Source of the DNA: Ostrinia nubilalis
Lineage: Eukaryota > Arthropoda > Insecta > Lepidoptera > Crambidae
Direction of reading: 5' to 3'
DNA: 64,000 bases
Assembly (NCBI RefSeq): GCF_963855985.1
Contig: NC_087108.1
Location: forward strand, 10,868,001 to 10,932,000
The notes under the pieces were generated by a model that did not search any database, had not been told where the DNA came from, and saw only the letters and a program-made list of their open reading frames with translations. Both the position numbers and the translations under genes were made by a program. The stretch's first letter is position 1; the number at the start of each line of letters is the position of its first letter. Shown here piece after piece: positions 9,577-20,638 of the stretch.

Positions 9577-9881
9577 TATTCTCAAATTATGGAAACGAGA
9601 ATAACCCTAAGATTAATTTCAAAAAACAAAAAACAAAACGCCAAACCCTTACAACATTTAATATCGAATTTAAACTTACCCGTACTCTTTACGCTCCAAC
9701 AACGAAATGCGTTTCTTGAGTCAAAAAAGTTAAACAGACGCATTTTTTTTATAAATCTAGCCTCTTAAATTAACAAAAACAAATGTTTTGTTAACATGTC
9801 ACACGAAACTTAGGTATAAAACACCTATTTGGCCTCATATCTGGTTGTTTAGGCTTGGGCCAAATTCCGTGCCGCTGAGTG

Positions 9882-10739
9882 TATGTGTGACAATTTATTT
9901 AATAAATACTTATAAAACATTAAACAATATTTTGAATTTCAATTAAAACATAGGTACCTAACAGTTTTAATTTTCTATTAATAGGTATGATACATGATTG
10001 GTAATAATCAAAATTGTTATTCAAATTGCTGAGAGTTTCAATGGCTGGCTGCTCATGGCTTCATATATTATCATATGGCTACTCGGGTTTCCTCTGTAAA
10101 AGAAAAAGTAATGTTAACTAAATACTAATTTAACTTGCCATCCTAACAATCAATATGAAAGGGCATAACATTTCAGTTTGTCTAGAGAATGCATAGGTAC
10201 CTACTTAAATAATAAAGATTCAATTATTACAATCAACATACCTTTGACTATTCTTTTCCTGTCCTGTTAGGTCCAAAAAAGTGAGGCTAAGAACTGCAAA
10301 CCGCTGCACTTTGCCTTTGGACTTCCACTCGCCAAAAGCGAGATCTCGATGCTCTTGCAGGATTTTTGTTAATTTCTAGCTGTTATAATCTTCTCCTCCA
10401 TTCCATAAAATCTAAAACAAGATAGAATTACAATATACATATTTAACTACATGATTTAACTAAAAAATCTTTTCACTTGCTAATTTAATTTACTTACCGA
10501 TGTCTCATCATGTTAACATCGTTAATATGGTCTTTATTTACTTTAAAACATAGCTTTATTACGACTTCTAATAACATTCTAAGAGGTTAGAAAATACGTC
10601 AAAACAAGAAAAATCCCTTGTCTTGTCACTGTCAGACGTGTGTAAGGGTGTGGCTGAGTGTGATTTTACAGTAGAAAAATAGAAGATAGATTTGTCCACG
10701 AAATTAATTTATTACAACAGTAGGAATACACAATGGATA
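9882..10739. other. Gene-free AT-rich stretch
   Basis: No clear gene. On the minus strand near 10250-10405 there is a short frame (LTKILQEHRDLAFGEW and onward) faintly like a Myb/SANT-type trihelix segment, with stops nearby. I do not call it. Confidence 0.3.
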
Positions 10740-11295
10740 TAGACTAAGAGCTGGTGAACGCCAGACCTACGTCATTTTATAAAAGCTGAAAGTTTGTCAG
10801 CGTATGCTCCCAATATAGGATATAATGTTGGTGAATTATGAAGTTTGGGTCGTGGTGGCTTTGGGAGCTACCGTAAAAAAACTGTCTGGCAAGGAGTTGG
10901 AACTGTCAAAACTGTCTGGCTGTTGGGGAAAATACTTCTAATTATTGCCCAAATATTATATATAAAAATCAGATTTTACAGTTTAACGTAAGTCTAACTT
11001 TTACGGTGGCTTTTTCTGTATATTCAATAGACTGTAATTCTACTAACGTTATACCATTAAATCTGATTTTTATGTATAATATTTGGACAATAATTAGAAG
11101 TATTTTCCCCAACAGCCAGACAGTTTTGACAGTTCCAACTCCTTGCCAGACTGTTTTTTTAGGGTAGCTCCCAAAGCCACCACGACCCAAACTTCATAAT
11201 TCACCAACATTATATCCTATATTGGGAGCATACGCTGACAAACTTTCAGCTTTTATAAAATGACGTAGGTCTGGCGTTCACTAGCTCTTAGTCTA
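10740..11295. mobile_element. Fold-back MITE, 556 bp
   Basis: A near-perfect palindrome: arms of about 238 bp (10740-10978 and 11058-11295) around an 80-bp centre. The ends are TAGACTAAGAGCT and its complement. ATA occurs on both flanks (10737-10739, 11296-11298) and may be the target duplication. The antisense reading frame across the right arm is a by-product and not a gene. Confidence 0.85.
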
Positions 11296-11757
11296 ATAGC
11301 TCTTTTTATTTTATATGACACAAGTGACAATCAACAGAACATTGTTTCTATAGCAACTTAAATTTATTCATAACGCCGCTTTGCTTGCCAGCTACATTAA
11401 CAAGACGAAAGATGTTCCGAAATTTGTTTACCCAACAATATAAATATTGATTGGTAATAAATAATAATGGTTTTAAATACTTACCTACATATTAAACAAA
11501 CAATAACACAAAATCGTATAAACAATTAATGAGGCGTTATGAGCATTATTCATCTTTGTAACTTATTTTTTTAAATTTTATAACAACATCTTAAAATAAC
11601 GCAGCATGTTTCGGACGGAACACACCATTCCATGTTAAATAAAAAAAAACTTGTAAAATACTCTATGACTCGTCGAAAGAAGCTTGCCAAGTTCCCTGGC
11701 CTTGCGTGCCGACGAAAGAAGTTAGAAAGTTAAAAATCCTTAGTAAAACAAGAATGA

Positions 11758-11783
11758 ACGTTTCGAGTTCGAACTCGAAACGT
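11758..11783. repeat. Perfect 26-bp palindrome
   Basis: ACGTTTCGAGTTC followed immediately by its exact reverse complement, with no loop. It is followed at 11803 by another TTGAACTCGAAAG half-site. Confidence 0.95.
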
Positions 11784-11849
11784 ACAAAAATTCGTCCTCG
11801 TCTTGAACTCGAAAGTTTTTCGTACTAGTGGTACCGAACGCTGCCCGCG

Positions 11850-13300
11850 TACTGCGTGGATAGAAAATATTTTTTTCTAGCCGAACTATCAGTTTTAGAG
11901 AAAAACTTGTAATGACATTTATTCATCAGAATAAAGTAAGCTATCGATAGGTAATTTTAAAAAATAGAAATTGTGAAAAATAACGCAAAAAATCCATACG
12001 CTCATACGATTTAATGGAACGCAGAGACGCGATTGGGGTCTCCGCGGTGGTATATTTGGCGATTTATTCAAATAAAGTGTTCATAAGTGTTGTTAGAGTC
12101 TTATCTTCTTCCAAGTAAAATATAAAAATGTATAAGTATTAATTTATTTACTTCTAACAATAAGGTATAGCTGAAGCAGATACACTCTGCCTAGGCTACA
12201 AGACATTGCTATGAAGATCATTTCGATGTACACGCAATACCTACCTGTTATTTAGTTTTTCTGAGTTAAACCTACGTACCTACCTATCTATTCGCCGTTC
12301 CCATGGGAAAGGACAGCTGCTCTCTCCTGAAAATCTATTTAATCTTAGCCTAGAAGCTGGGTATGACTCCCCCGCCCCCCTCCCGGCCAGAAACTGGGTA
12401 TGACTTGCCTCTCCCCCCCTCCCACCAAGGCCAGAAGCTGGGTAAGGCTTGCCCCTCCCCCCACCAGACTATAAGCTGGGTATGACTTATCCCCCCCCCC
12501 CAGGCCAGAAACTGGGTATTAGCACAGAATAATAATAAGTAGGCTACGTACAGAAGTTTTACTTCGCGAAGGTATTTAAAAAAATGTATGCTCAATGTCA
12601 TTAACAATATGGTGTAATTTAGCCTGTCTCAAGAGTCAAGCACCATTTTGTTGACAATCGTCAGTGATCGGCACTGCGCCAAAGCTATAGGGCTGACTTC
12701 GGTAAAATGATGTGACGTGAGGTGCCAAACTGCGGAAAATGGCGGAGGAAATACATGATTTAGCATGAATTATCATGAATAATATTAACTACTTATTTAC
12801 CTCTCAGTGTCTTGAGGCAACTTAAAAAAGTACATTCTGTGTTTTTATTATTATTTAGGCAGTTAAATACTGCACAGTATTTAGTACACCATTTTCTTTA
12901 TTTTCTTCCATCATACACAAGAATACGCGTGCGTGAGTCAATGTTCGCTCGTATGTGAGGCCTTGTCGAATAGTATCCTGTAGGTGGGCCATCGTGCGTG
13001 TTTTGTTTTCGATGTAAACTCGCGGAGATGAACAGGCCTGGTATTAGCATCATATTATGTATTATTATGTTCAATACAAACAATCATTAAGTTACACTCA
13101 CCCCAAACGCGTCTCCGCATTGCATCCAATCCTATGAAAATGTGGTTTTTGGACATAGCGATACTTATTTTTCACAATTTTTATTTTTAAAAATTACTGG
13201 TCGATAGGTTACTTTATTTTGACGAATAAATGTTATTATAAGTTTTTTTCTAAAACTGATAGTTTAGCTGGAAAAAAATATTTTCCATTCCAATAGTACG
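11850..13300. repeat. Imperfect 200-bp inverted repeat enclosing 1 kb
   Basis: The sequence at about 11850-12046 reappears inverted at about 13103-13300; shared blocks include the ACTATCAGTTTTAGA, ATTTATTC and CGATAGGT segments and the ACGCGTCTC/GAGACGCG end. It looks like an old DNA transposon with long inverted ends. No transposase is visible in the interior, which holds a minisatellite and otherwise unrecognised sequence. Confidence 0.65.
12350..12525. repeat. C-rich minisatellite, about 5 units of about 38 bp
   Basis: Repeated units begin with (C)AGAARCTGGGTATGACTT and end in runs of CCCCCC. The antisense strand is therefore G-rich, with several G tracts, and might fold into quadruplexes. 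The antisense frame is an artefact of the repeat. Confidence 0.85.
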
Positions 13301-13496
13301 CCGGCTGCGCTCGATTCGGATATAGTGACGTCACGCGGCCCTGCGTACGTTGACTTTTAGCGGCAAAAACGGCCTATGTTTATTACTTAATATCTTCGTA
13401 AGTAATGGTCCGATTTCGATAATTCAAAAAGATATATCTTTCTTATGTCTTAAAGATTAACGTAGATACTAGTTTTATTGAATTTTCTACAACAGT

Positions 13497-13990
13497 ACTG
13501 ATCCTCATTACGCGCGAGCGATAAGGATGGGTAGCTTGAGGTCATTGGACAAAATTCTACGTGCTCACAGACCGGGCTTTAGAAGACGTAGATATTCAGC
13601 CGCATCTATACTGGACCACGCCGCTCTACATAATCTTCATTATTGCAGCTTCATAATTTTATTATGTTATCTACATCAAATGGAGGAAATACATACAGAA
13701 CAGGGCAGCCGCTGTAACTACAGAAACAGAACGCCCTGTAATTCTACAAACTGAATCCGTTCCTCGGTCCATCTTCAGCAGATAAGCTAAAAAAAGTACC
13801 TCTATCTCGGTGGGGAGGTGTTATGAGAGCTCTATGTAGTTACCTCAGTTCTACGAATGATCGGACGATGTCGTCTAGACGCTGAGGTGCATTTGTTGGC
13901 GATAGCCCTGCGCTTGAGCATCGAGCCCGGTTTTGGAGCTTCAGTCGAAGACTTAGATTCAATAAGGTTAGTTAAGTTAAATTGTAATTG
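13497..13990 (+). repeat. Dispersed repeat module with copies at 31080 and 31900
   Basis: The block GATAAGGATGGGTAGC followed by GGTCATTGGACAAAATTCTAC (13520-13575) recurs inverted at about 31080-31135 and direct at about 31900-31970. The short frame at 13527-13754 belongs to this repeat and is not a gene. Confidence 0.7.
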
Positions 13991-14004
13991 AAAATAAAAT
14001 ATAT

Positions 14005-14066
14005 TTTTTCGCGAAAGCTCTCGGATAGAGCATAACTCGCGGGTTAAGCCGCGGGCAAAAGCTAGT
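14005..14066 (+). mobile_element. Helitron-like 3' terminus fragment
   Basis: Ends in a GC-rich hairpin region (GGGTTAAGCCGCGGGC) followed by AAAAGCTAGT, the CTAG-type end seen in Lep1-like non-autonomous Helitrons elsewhere in this window. Confidence 0.6.
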
Positions 14067-14411
14067 CCTTTATAACTCTATAGCTATTATGTTAATGAAA
14101 CAATAGTGAATTTTAACTGTATTTATTAGAGATAGGCCAATTAATACATAGAAAACATAAGTAGAGTCGACACAACAGAAGTAATTTAAATTCAATTTGA
14201 AATATCTTAAGAATATAAGTAATTAAGTACTTATCTAAATTGTTTTTAATAATTAAACATAACTAACACTTATTGACTAACTCACTCACTCACTCATTTT
14301 GTACGTCTAAAGACCTTCGACTGCGGACAGCTGTACAATGATGACCAGGTAAGTAGCAACGCTGCCCAGCATCTGAGTATGAGAAGAAAATGATAAAAAT
14401 ATTTTTGAATT

Positions 14412-14518
14412 TTCATCATCATCATCATTTCAGCCATAGGACGTCGACTGCTGAACGGCTAGCGGCCTGAATCAAGTGCCATCCTGCTACCTTTATCAGG
14501 TCGTCGGTCCACCTTGTT
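14412..14518 (-). mobile_element. RTE-clade LINE 3' fragment, ATG-tail subfamily
   Basis: The complement of an RTE C-terminal coding tail, with a (CAT)n run that corresponds to an (ATG)n 3' tail. It opens with CATTTCAGCCATAGGACGTC. Confidence 0.7.
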
Positions 14519-14681
14519 TTGAATTTTCACATTAAATAAATTGGCTAGTTTCATAAACGAGTTCAGAGTATGTTAATTTTCTAATCTTTGTTGTGTTATA
14601 CCTTTTTTTTTCAACTGGAAAATGCCTAGCCAATCAACTGTTTCAAATGCTGTTGTTGTGTTCTGGCAGTTAGATATAAGA

Positions 14682-14800
14682 TAGCCAGTTCCTCCGTGGT
14701 TGAGGATTCCGGGTAAAGCTCGCTTCTACCTTCGGCCTGATTATCACTTACCATCAGGCGAGATACATTCCAAGAGCTTCCTCGTTGTGGAAAAATATTA
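14682..14800 (+). mobile_element. tRNA-type SINE body fragment
   Basis: Matches, in opposite orientation, the body of the SINE at 23000-23282 (shared blocks around GTGGTTGAGGATTCCGGG and ACTTACCATCAGGCGAGA). The tRNA-like head is missing. Confidence 0.65.
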
Positions 14801-14994
14801 TACCTATTCTTCCGAAAAGGCTTGCTGTAGAGTGTAGGTACTAGCTAAGTCAAGACATTCAGGTGTCATTATAATAAAGTTTTACGTTCTCATAAATTCA
14901 TTTCAAGACTGTTCACTAAACTTGGCATCTATTTAGATCTCAGTTGTTTTTTTCTCGGTGATGTCAGCGTGGGACATCCATCCACGAGGTGGAC

Positions 14995-15130
14995 ACAACA
15001 TCATAAAGGTAGTAGGGAAGCGCTGGACGCAGGCCGCTACCAATCCATCAACATGGAAAGCATTGAGGGAGGCCTATGTTCAGCAGTGGAAGTCCTATGG
15101 CTGAAATGATGATGATGATGATGATGAAGT
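14995..15130 (+). mobile_element. RTE-clade LINE 3' fragment, ATG-tail subfamily
   Basis: Encodes the RTE C-terminal tail (KRWTQAATNPSTWKALREAY then VQQWKSYG), a stop, then seven tandem ATG units as the 3' tail. Confidence 0.75.
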
Positions 15131-15394
15131 CAACAACCAAGGCATAAATCATAATATTTAACTTGCCCTCAGTTCACATAATTAAGCTTGTTTTCCACCA
15201 CCAAAAAGGAATGAACTAGGGAAGATTTTTGTGTTCATGATTACTTTTCCACCAAGAAAGAGTTTGGGATTGTTGAGTCATTTTCATTCGAATTTTTGTT
15301 AGTGGAAACAGATTGTATTGCAGTTACATTGAGTCATTATTACTAGGCTCATTCCGCTCGCGGTGGAAAACCCGATTTATGTTTTTGGTGGGAT

Positions 15395-15536
15395 ATGTTC
15401 TTATGGACCGACGATCTGGTAAAGGTCGCGGGAAGAGCCTGGATGCAGGCAGCGCAGGACCGTGCATAGTGGAAAACCTTGGGGAGGCCTTTGTCCAGCA
15501 GTGGACGTCATTTGGCTGAAACGAACGAACAAACGA
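15395..15536 (+). mobile_element. RTE-clade LINE 3' fragment, ACGA-tail subfamily
   Basis: Encodes the end of an RTE reverse transcriptase ORF (DRRSGKGRGKSLDA, then GEAFVQQWTSFG) and a stop, followed by an (ACGA)n-like tail. It lies immediately downstream of exon 9 of the minus-strand receptor gene. Confidence 0.8.
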
Positions 15537-15793
15537 ATGTTCTTACAGTAGCTAGAAGAGATCGGCTGAGTGTGCACAATGCCATCGGAGCGTAGCTGGT
15601 CTTATTGAGAAGCAGGTATCGGTAGAACTTGTCCAGCTCCTCGGCCATCAGGGCATCGGTGTTGTGCAGGATTATCTGGCTTACCAGCAGGCGCGTTCGG
15701 TCCATCTGGTTGGAAAAAAGTTGACATATTCCTTTAGGAATATTATGTAGATCCCTAAACAGATATTGAATAAGTATTGAGTCAGTGCCTGAG

Positions 15794-15952
15794 GTGTGAG
15801 TTTAAATCAAACGCGCTCACTAGTGAGCGCGTAAAATAATGTCATTAAATGTATGACGGACTGTACAACGCCCCTAGCGGAAACTTTCAAGTACTAAAAT
15901 TTTCATTTTTTTTTTAACGCGCTCACTAGTGAGGACGTTTGTAAACTCACAC
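15794..15952. mobile_element. Small MITE with GTGTGAGTTTA ends
   Basis: A 159-bp element with inverted ends GTGTGAGTTTA and TAAACTCACAC. It has two copies of the palindrome-rich block ACGCGCTCACTAGTGAG. The core (ATGTATGACGGACTGTACAACG) has a relative at about 63755-63835. Confidence 0.75.
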
Positions 15953-16039
15953 TAAGCCCCTGAAGTATTGCGCGGTGGCATCATGGGTCAAACTATATGT
16001 AAATACTACGATTACATAGGAGTTGCAGTGGTGGGTGGT

Positions 16040-16645
16040 AGAGATGGGTTATACTAGGCAAATTTGATACTAGGTGCACCTATTCCTAGTATTTATTAAT
16101 ACTCGATCCAAATACCTATTCCACCTAGTACGTAGTAATTTAGCATACTTGACGCGACTAGTGCGGACTAATCCACGTAATATGACTTTAAAATACAATT
16201 TTCTTTGAAAAGATACAACCGTAGTATGAATAATGCAATTTGAAATTGAATCGAATCCCTTCATACTTCAACAGGCTTAGGACTGTCAACTTAAAAGTTG
16301 GCGTATTTAAAAGATATCAATTTCATAAAAATATTTACATTTTTTATTTATTTACATGAATATGGTTTGTGTGCTTCGTCGCGCTCAAATTTGTTTGGTC
16401 AGACAGAGACGGAGTGAATCTCTACGTTCGCACATAAGCTTAGCGAGAAATACTAGGTGCGCGTAATACACGACTACGGATTACGCAATAATAACCTCTA
16501 TTACTTTGACGGTAGGGTCGGAAATCGTGTAATTTATAAAATACTAGGTGGATCAAGTATTTAAAAAATTGGAATAGGTGCCGCCTAGTACTGTAAAATA
16601 CCTAGTGTGTGGATCTGTTCTAGTAAATACGTCTCATCTCTAGTG
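16040..16645. mobile_element. MITE with repeated TACTAGGTG motif
   Basis: Inverted ends AGAGATGGG and CTCATCTCT enclose subterminal blocks in which TACTAGGTG or its complement recurs at least seven times. It lies in an intron of the minus-strand receptor gene. Confidence 0.65.
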
Positions 16646-16933
16646 GGTGGGTAGTTGGTGGTAATAGTTCCGAAGTGAATGGTTTTCTAAAAGATTCTCA
16701 ATAAAGTTCTAAATATCCACAAATAAAAGCTTTTACCTCAACCTGTGTGTAATGCGACGGTTCTATGGTGACCAAGGTGCGTGCCAGGTGTAAGATGCAC
16801 CAAGTCACGTCCAGCAGTAGTTCCTCTGATCTGCCCTTCACTTTAAAGAAGGTTAATGAAGTCTTGCATGGTCTGGTAGTTTTTGTTTGACTACTGTGCT
16901 GGGTTTGATCCCCGCACAACACCATATTGTAAA

Positions 16934-17103
16934 CTAGTTTTTGCCCGCGGCTTCACTCACGTGAAATTTAGTTTATCACAGATCGTCATAAATTATAGCC
17001 TATATGTTATTATTATTATTATAAATCCGTTTAGTAGTTTTTGCGTGAAAGAGTAACAAACATCCACACAAACTTTCGCATTTATAATATATAATATTAG
17101 TAA
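16934..17103 (-). mobile_element. Lep1-like non-autonomous Helitron
   Basis: On the minus strand it runs from TTACTAATATTA to the hairpin-plus-CTAG end (complement of CTAGTTTTTGCCCGCGGCTT). Further copies are at 48985-49187 and 55732-55926. Confidence 0.75.
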
Positions 17104-17300
17104 AATGTAAGAGATTAGACTAGATTAAGTGTTCCTAAATGTGGTAATGATGATGTGATTATGAAAATAGATTAATGAATGTTTGTCTGTAGTTTGGCAC
17201 ACATAGAGCAAGCTTCGCTTAGTTTACAACACGATACAGTTGACGAGGTCTAAGCTGAGCTTTGCACTTTACCGCTTTTTAGCAATCGGTCTGAGGTATA

Positions 17301-17960
17301 AGAGCGCTTTCACATTTAAGCGATTTAGCAGCGCGACAAACGCGCTACAGACGCGCTGCCGAAAATTTCGTACTATGTGACAGCGGATGCATTATTATTA
17401 TTTTATTATTATTGGTTTTTGGGCCTTTACTTGCGCCAACTCGACCAGGTTTTATCTATTGTGGCAGCCCTTGTCTTTAGAGTTCACTGCTTAGTCCCGT
17501 TGAGTCTATAAATTTCCAGATTCATTGGAGCGTGATATCTGCCATCTCATCCGGGTGCATGATGTGTCGCCCGAGATGGATACTTCTTTTGCTCATAAGC
17601 GGGCCGCATGAGCAAAGACCATGCATGGCCGTTTCTTCTTCTGTATGGCAGAATCTGCACAGAGTTTCCTCGGTCATGTTCATGTTTGATTTGTTTGGTT
17701 TGCAGTGGCCGGTTAGTATTCTAGTCACTGCACAGGCTTTGTATCTTTTGAACTTTAGCAGTTCCTTAGTTACTTTGTTGCTATATCCCTGAATGAGTGC
17801 TTTTGAGTGTTTTTGGGCCGTTTGCTTATCCTCTAGGGATTTTTGCACCTTATCGACCAGATCGAGCAGGGCTGTTTCAGCGGATGCATGCCTTCACATT
17901 ATAAAAACGCCGCTGCCGCGCTGCTGACGCGCTCCTAACGCCCTAATGTGAAAGCGCTCT
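17301..17960. mobile_element. MITE with AGAGCGCTTTCACAT ends, split by a LINE
   Basis: Terminal inverted repeats AGAGCGCTTTCACATT and AATGTGAAAGCGCTCT, with the interior rich in GCGCGCT blocks. The element is interrupted at 17393-17877 by a LINE fragment, with the MITE sequence duplicated on both sides of the insertion. Confidence 0.8.
17393..17877 (-). mobile_element. 5'-truncated LINE, C-terminal RNase H/zinc-knuckle region
   Basis: A minus-strand insertion bounded by the 12-bp duplication CAGCGGATGCAT (17381-17392 and 17878-17889). An (AAT)n tail lies at its 3' end on the left. It encodes about 108 residues of the C-terminal tail of an I/R1/Jockey-type ORF2, with the knuckle LCRFCHTEEET and CSCGPL. 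The same family recurs at 50388-51225. Length and tail are as expected for target-primed reverse transcription. Confidence 0.88.
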
Positions 17961-18063
17961 AAACAAATCCGCCGCGCATCTGTCACACTTCTCCTCTTGT
18001 ACTGGTAGCAGTGTGACTTGTTTAAATCTTAGTATTTCAATTGTTTCATACAAACATATTTGC

Positions 18064-18232
18064 GACTAGCGGCCGCCCGCGACTTTATACGCGTGGATCC
18101 CGTTTTACCTCCTTAGGGGTAGAGTTTCGTAAAATCCTTTCTTAGCGGATGTCTACGTCATAAAATCTACCGGCATGCCAAATTTGAGCCCGATCCGTCC
18201 AGTGGTTTGGGCTGTGCGTTGATAAATCACTA
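18064..18232 (-). mobile_element. CTAG-ending Helitron derivative, first part
   Basis: Begins CTAGCGGCCGCCCGCGACTT, the terminus of a family also present at 24685, 27915, 39385, 41365 and 47219. It stops at 18232, where another element is inserted, and resumes at 20141 (CTATGTCAGTCAGTC). Confidence 0.8.
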
Positions 18233-20140
18233 TAGTTAGGGAGGCGAGGTAGCTAAATGGCGTAATTCAACGGCGCCGTCGAGACTTATCAAAATCGAAA
18301 GATAAAATAATTTCGAAAAGAAAAGCTCGTATGGCAAAAACCATTTTAGCGGTGGGTTTGGCGTGTACGGTTTTTCAAAAATGTTAAAAAAAAACAGTTA
18401 CTTGGGCATTCTCGAGCGCGTCAGATATTCATACTACGTATGCCCCGAGTGCCTCTGATAACAACGGTATACTAATCTGCCGGTTTGCGTGGTGGGGGTA
18501 GGCATATAAAGTAGTCAAAAATGAAAAAAAAAATTACTCGAGCGCGTCAGATTTTCGGAAGGGGTGTTAAGTAGGCCCCAAGGAAGCTCCCTTTAAAAAA
18601 AACTGACGATTTCGGCGTGACGATAAGTTACGATGAATTTTTGAAAATGCAAAAAAAAAGTTTTTTTGAAATACTCGAGCGCGTCAGATTTTCATAGGGG
18701 AGGTTTATCTCGGTATCCTGAAAGCATATTTTTTTAATCTGACAAAAAAGTTGGTGGGTTCTCTTAATCTGACCGAAAAAGGTTTTTTTTTGGTTTCTTT
18801 TTTTTCCTTTCTTTCTCCTTGATAAAATGGGGAATTTAAGAATGTCAATAAAGCGATAGATACAACCAACGTAAATGTTTATTTAAACTTTTTTTTTTGT
18901 AAAATGTATCGTTCGCGACTTATATGCCGTAACGCGTTCTTAGGAAGACGAAATGGCTTCTCCATACTTCCGGTCATGCGGAAACCGGCAGATTTTGTAT
19001 TTTTAGTAAGTTTTAGATTATACAGGGTGTTACTTTGCATTCTTGCCATATTTACAGAGGTAACTATATTACTGATACTGAACACAAATCCGTTAAAAAA
19101 TAATGTCCGAAAATTTTGATTTTTAATTTTGAGTATTTTATTTTATCGACAATCTGTTAAACACATCACTAATTAGTGTAAACGACAAACGTGTTACGTG
19201 AAAGTATTGTTTCAGCGAAACTGTGAGACAAAACTAAAGCGAAATACCTACGTTTCGCCGTGCTAGACTGTGCCTTCATCAGAACGGAGGACACTTTGAA
19301 CACTTGCTTCGCAGTACGTAAACTTTGTAGGTAAGTAGGAACTTATAAATAAATAATTAATTGTGAATAAGGTGATTTCATTTCATACTTAATTTATAAA
19401 AATAGGGAACAATGTTATAAATTAATTAAAAGCCTAATAATTATTACGTATTTTTGAGATTTAAGCCCGTAAAGTAGAAAGGAAAATCTAAAATCAACTG
19501 AAGAGTATTTTAAAATAATTATTATGACTAGATAAAAAGGCTGGTACCCAGAGCCAAAATACATCACAGATTAATAAGAACTAGGCCACGCCCACTAGGT
19601 TTATTCCACTTGCAACTGTAGAACGTGCAAGACAAAATTGGTTTATTCCAATTTGTACTGCAAAACCAAATTTACTAAAAACTCAGTGTACTTTCTTTAT
19701 GGGAGTCTCTTGTTTATCTTAAATAATAGGTATTGTTCCCTACTTTTATCTCTGTGAATATGGCAAGAATGCAAAGTAACACGGTGTATTCTTCAAAATA
19801 AAAATAAAAAAAATCACGCTCTAGAATGCCGGATTAACGTTTTTTTTTACAAGTTCGCGACCCTATAACTCGGCGGCGTCAAGGACTTATCGTCAGATTA
19901 GTTAAATTTAGTCTTTAAACACTAAAATCAACCCCCAATATCTTAATCTGACGCGCTCGAGTATTTCAGAATATCAATTTTTTTTTACTAATCTGATCGT
20001 CAGTCTGTCCTAGGCGCGCGTCACTACATATAGAGCTAAATACTTTACAAGGTTGTTCTATTAGGTCTAAGGTATCTCTCATATCTTAAACTGCCACGCT
20101 CGAGTATTGCCGAAAATTCCCCTATTCGCCTCCCTAACTA
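18233..20140. mobile_element. 1.9-kb DNA transposon with perfect 15-bp ends, nested in a Helitron
   Basis: Ends are TAGTTAGGGAGGCGA and its exact complement. The flanks carry CTA on both sides, and removing the element restores the uninterrupted Helitron sequence seen at 47360. Internally, the motif ACTCGAGCGCGTCAGA or its inverse occurs five times in subterminal positions. An inner inverted pair (19015-19060 and 19745-19792) suggests a further nested insertion. No transposase frame was found. Confidence 0.8.
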
Positions 20141-20173
20141 CTATGTCAGTCAGTCAGTCACCTTTGAGTTATA

Positions 20174-20638
20174 CAGGGTGGAATTTTGTAGTGCCACCTG
20201 GAGGGTAGGTACTCTTAATATTGTAGATAGAAATTTTCTCTCAAAGAAAATATTCCTTTGTTTTTGAAAAGAAATAGAACTGCATTCAAAAATTTCCAAT
20301 TTGCTTGCCACACCCGGGAATCGAACTAACTAAAATCTGTTAAAAATTACACCCTGTATTTTTATTGCATCGATCATTAGGGTTAAGTACCTATAAGGAT
20401 GAAATCTCTCTAACAGTTGATAATTCAAATGAAAGGAATACTATGAAATCTTAAATTATTTTAATTATGTACGGAAAATTGTATGGTATGGTAGTAAATT
20501 TTCGAAAAATTTTCGAAAATCTTTGAATGCCGTTCTCTTTCTTTTCAAAAATAAAGGAATGTTTTCTTTCAGTAAAATTTTCTATCTACAGTATTAAGAG
20601 TACTTTCCCTCCAGGTGGCATTACAAAATCCCACCCTG
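20174..20638. mobile_element. TA-flanked MITE, CAGGGTGG ends
   Basis: A 465-bp element with long inverted arms; TACAGGGTGGAATTTTGTAG is mirrored at the right end. TA occurs at both edges, consistent with a Tc1/mariner-type MITE. It is inserted in the tail of the Helitron that resumes at 20141. Confidence 0.8.

Larger units (their letters stand above)
8293..9881. mobile_element. Palindromic (fold-back) Tc1-like element, TA flanked
   Basis: A 1,589-bp element with terminal inverted repeats starting CACTCAGCGGCACGG, flanked by TA at 8291-8292 and 9882-9883, as in Tc1/mariner insertions. The two arms, about 715 bp each (8293-9010 and 9160-9881), are near-identical in inverted orientation. Each carries the 5' end and the start of the same transposase. 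A central asymmetric stretch of about 150 bp continues only the right-arm copy. Confidence 0.9.

Noticed and set aside
10250..10405. Possible Myb/SANT-like exon on the minus strand
   Set aside because: Too short, interrupted, and lacking the spaced tryptophans of the domain.
12350..12607. Antisense 85-residue Gly/Trp-rich frame
   Set aside because: Entirely due to the C-rich minisatellite.
19190..19330. Possible Penelope-type terminal sequence near CGTTTCGCCGTGCTAG
   Set aside because: Only a short resemblance to the GACGTTTCGG motif and no coding part nearby.
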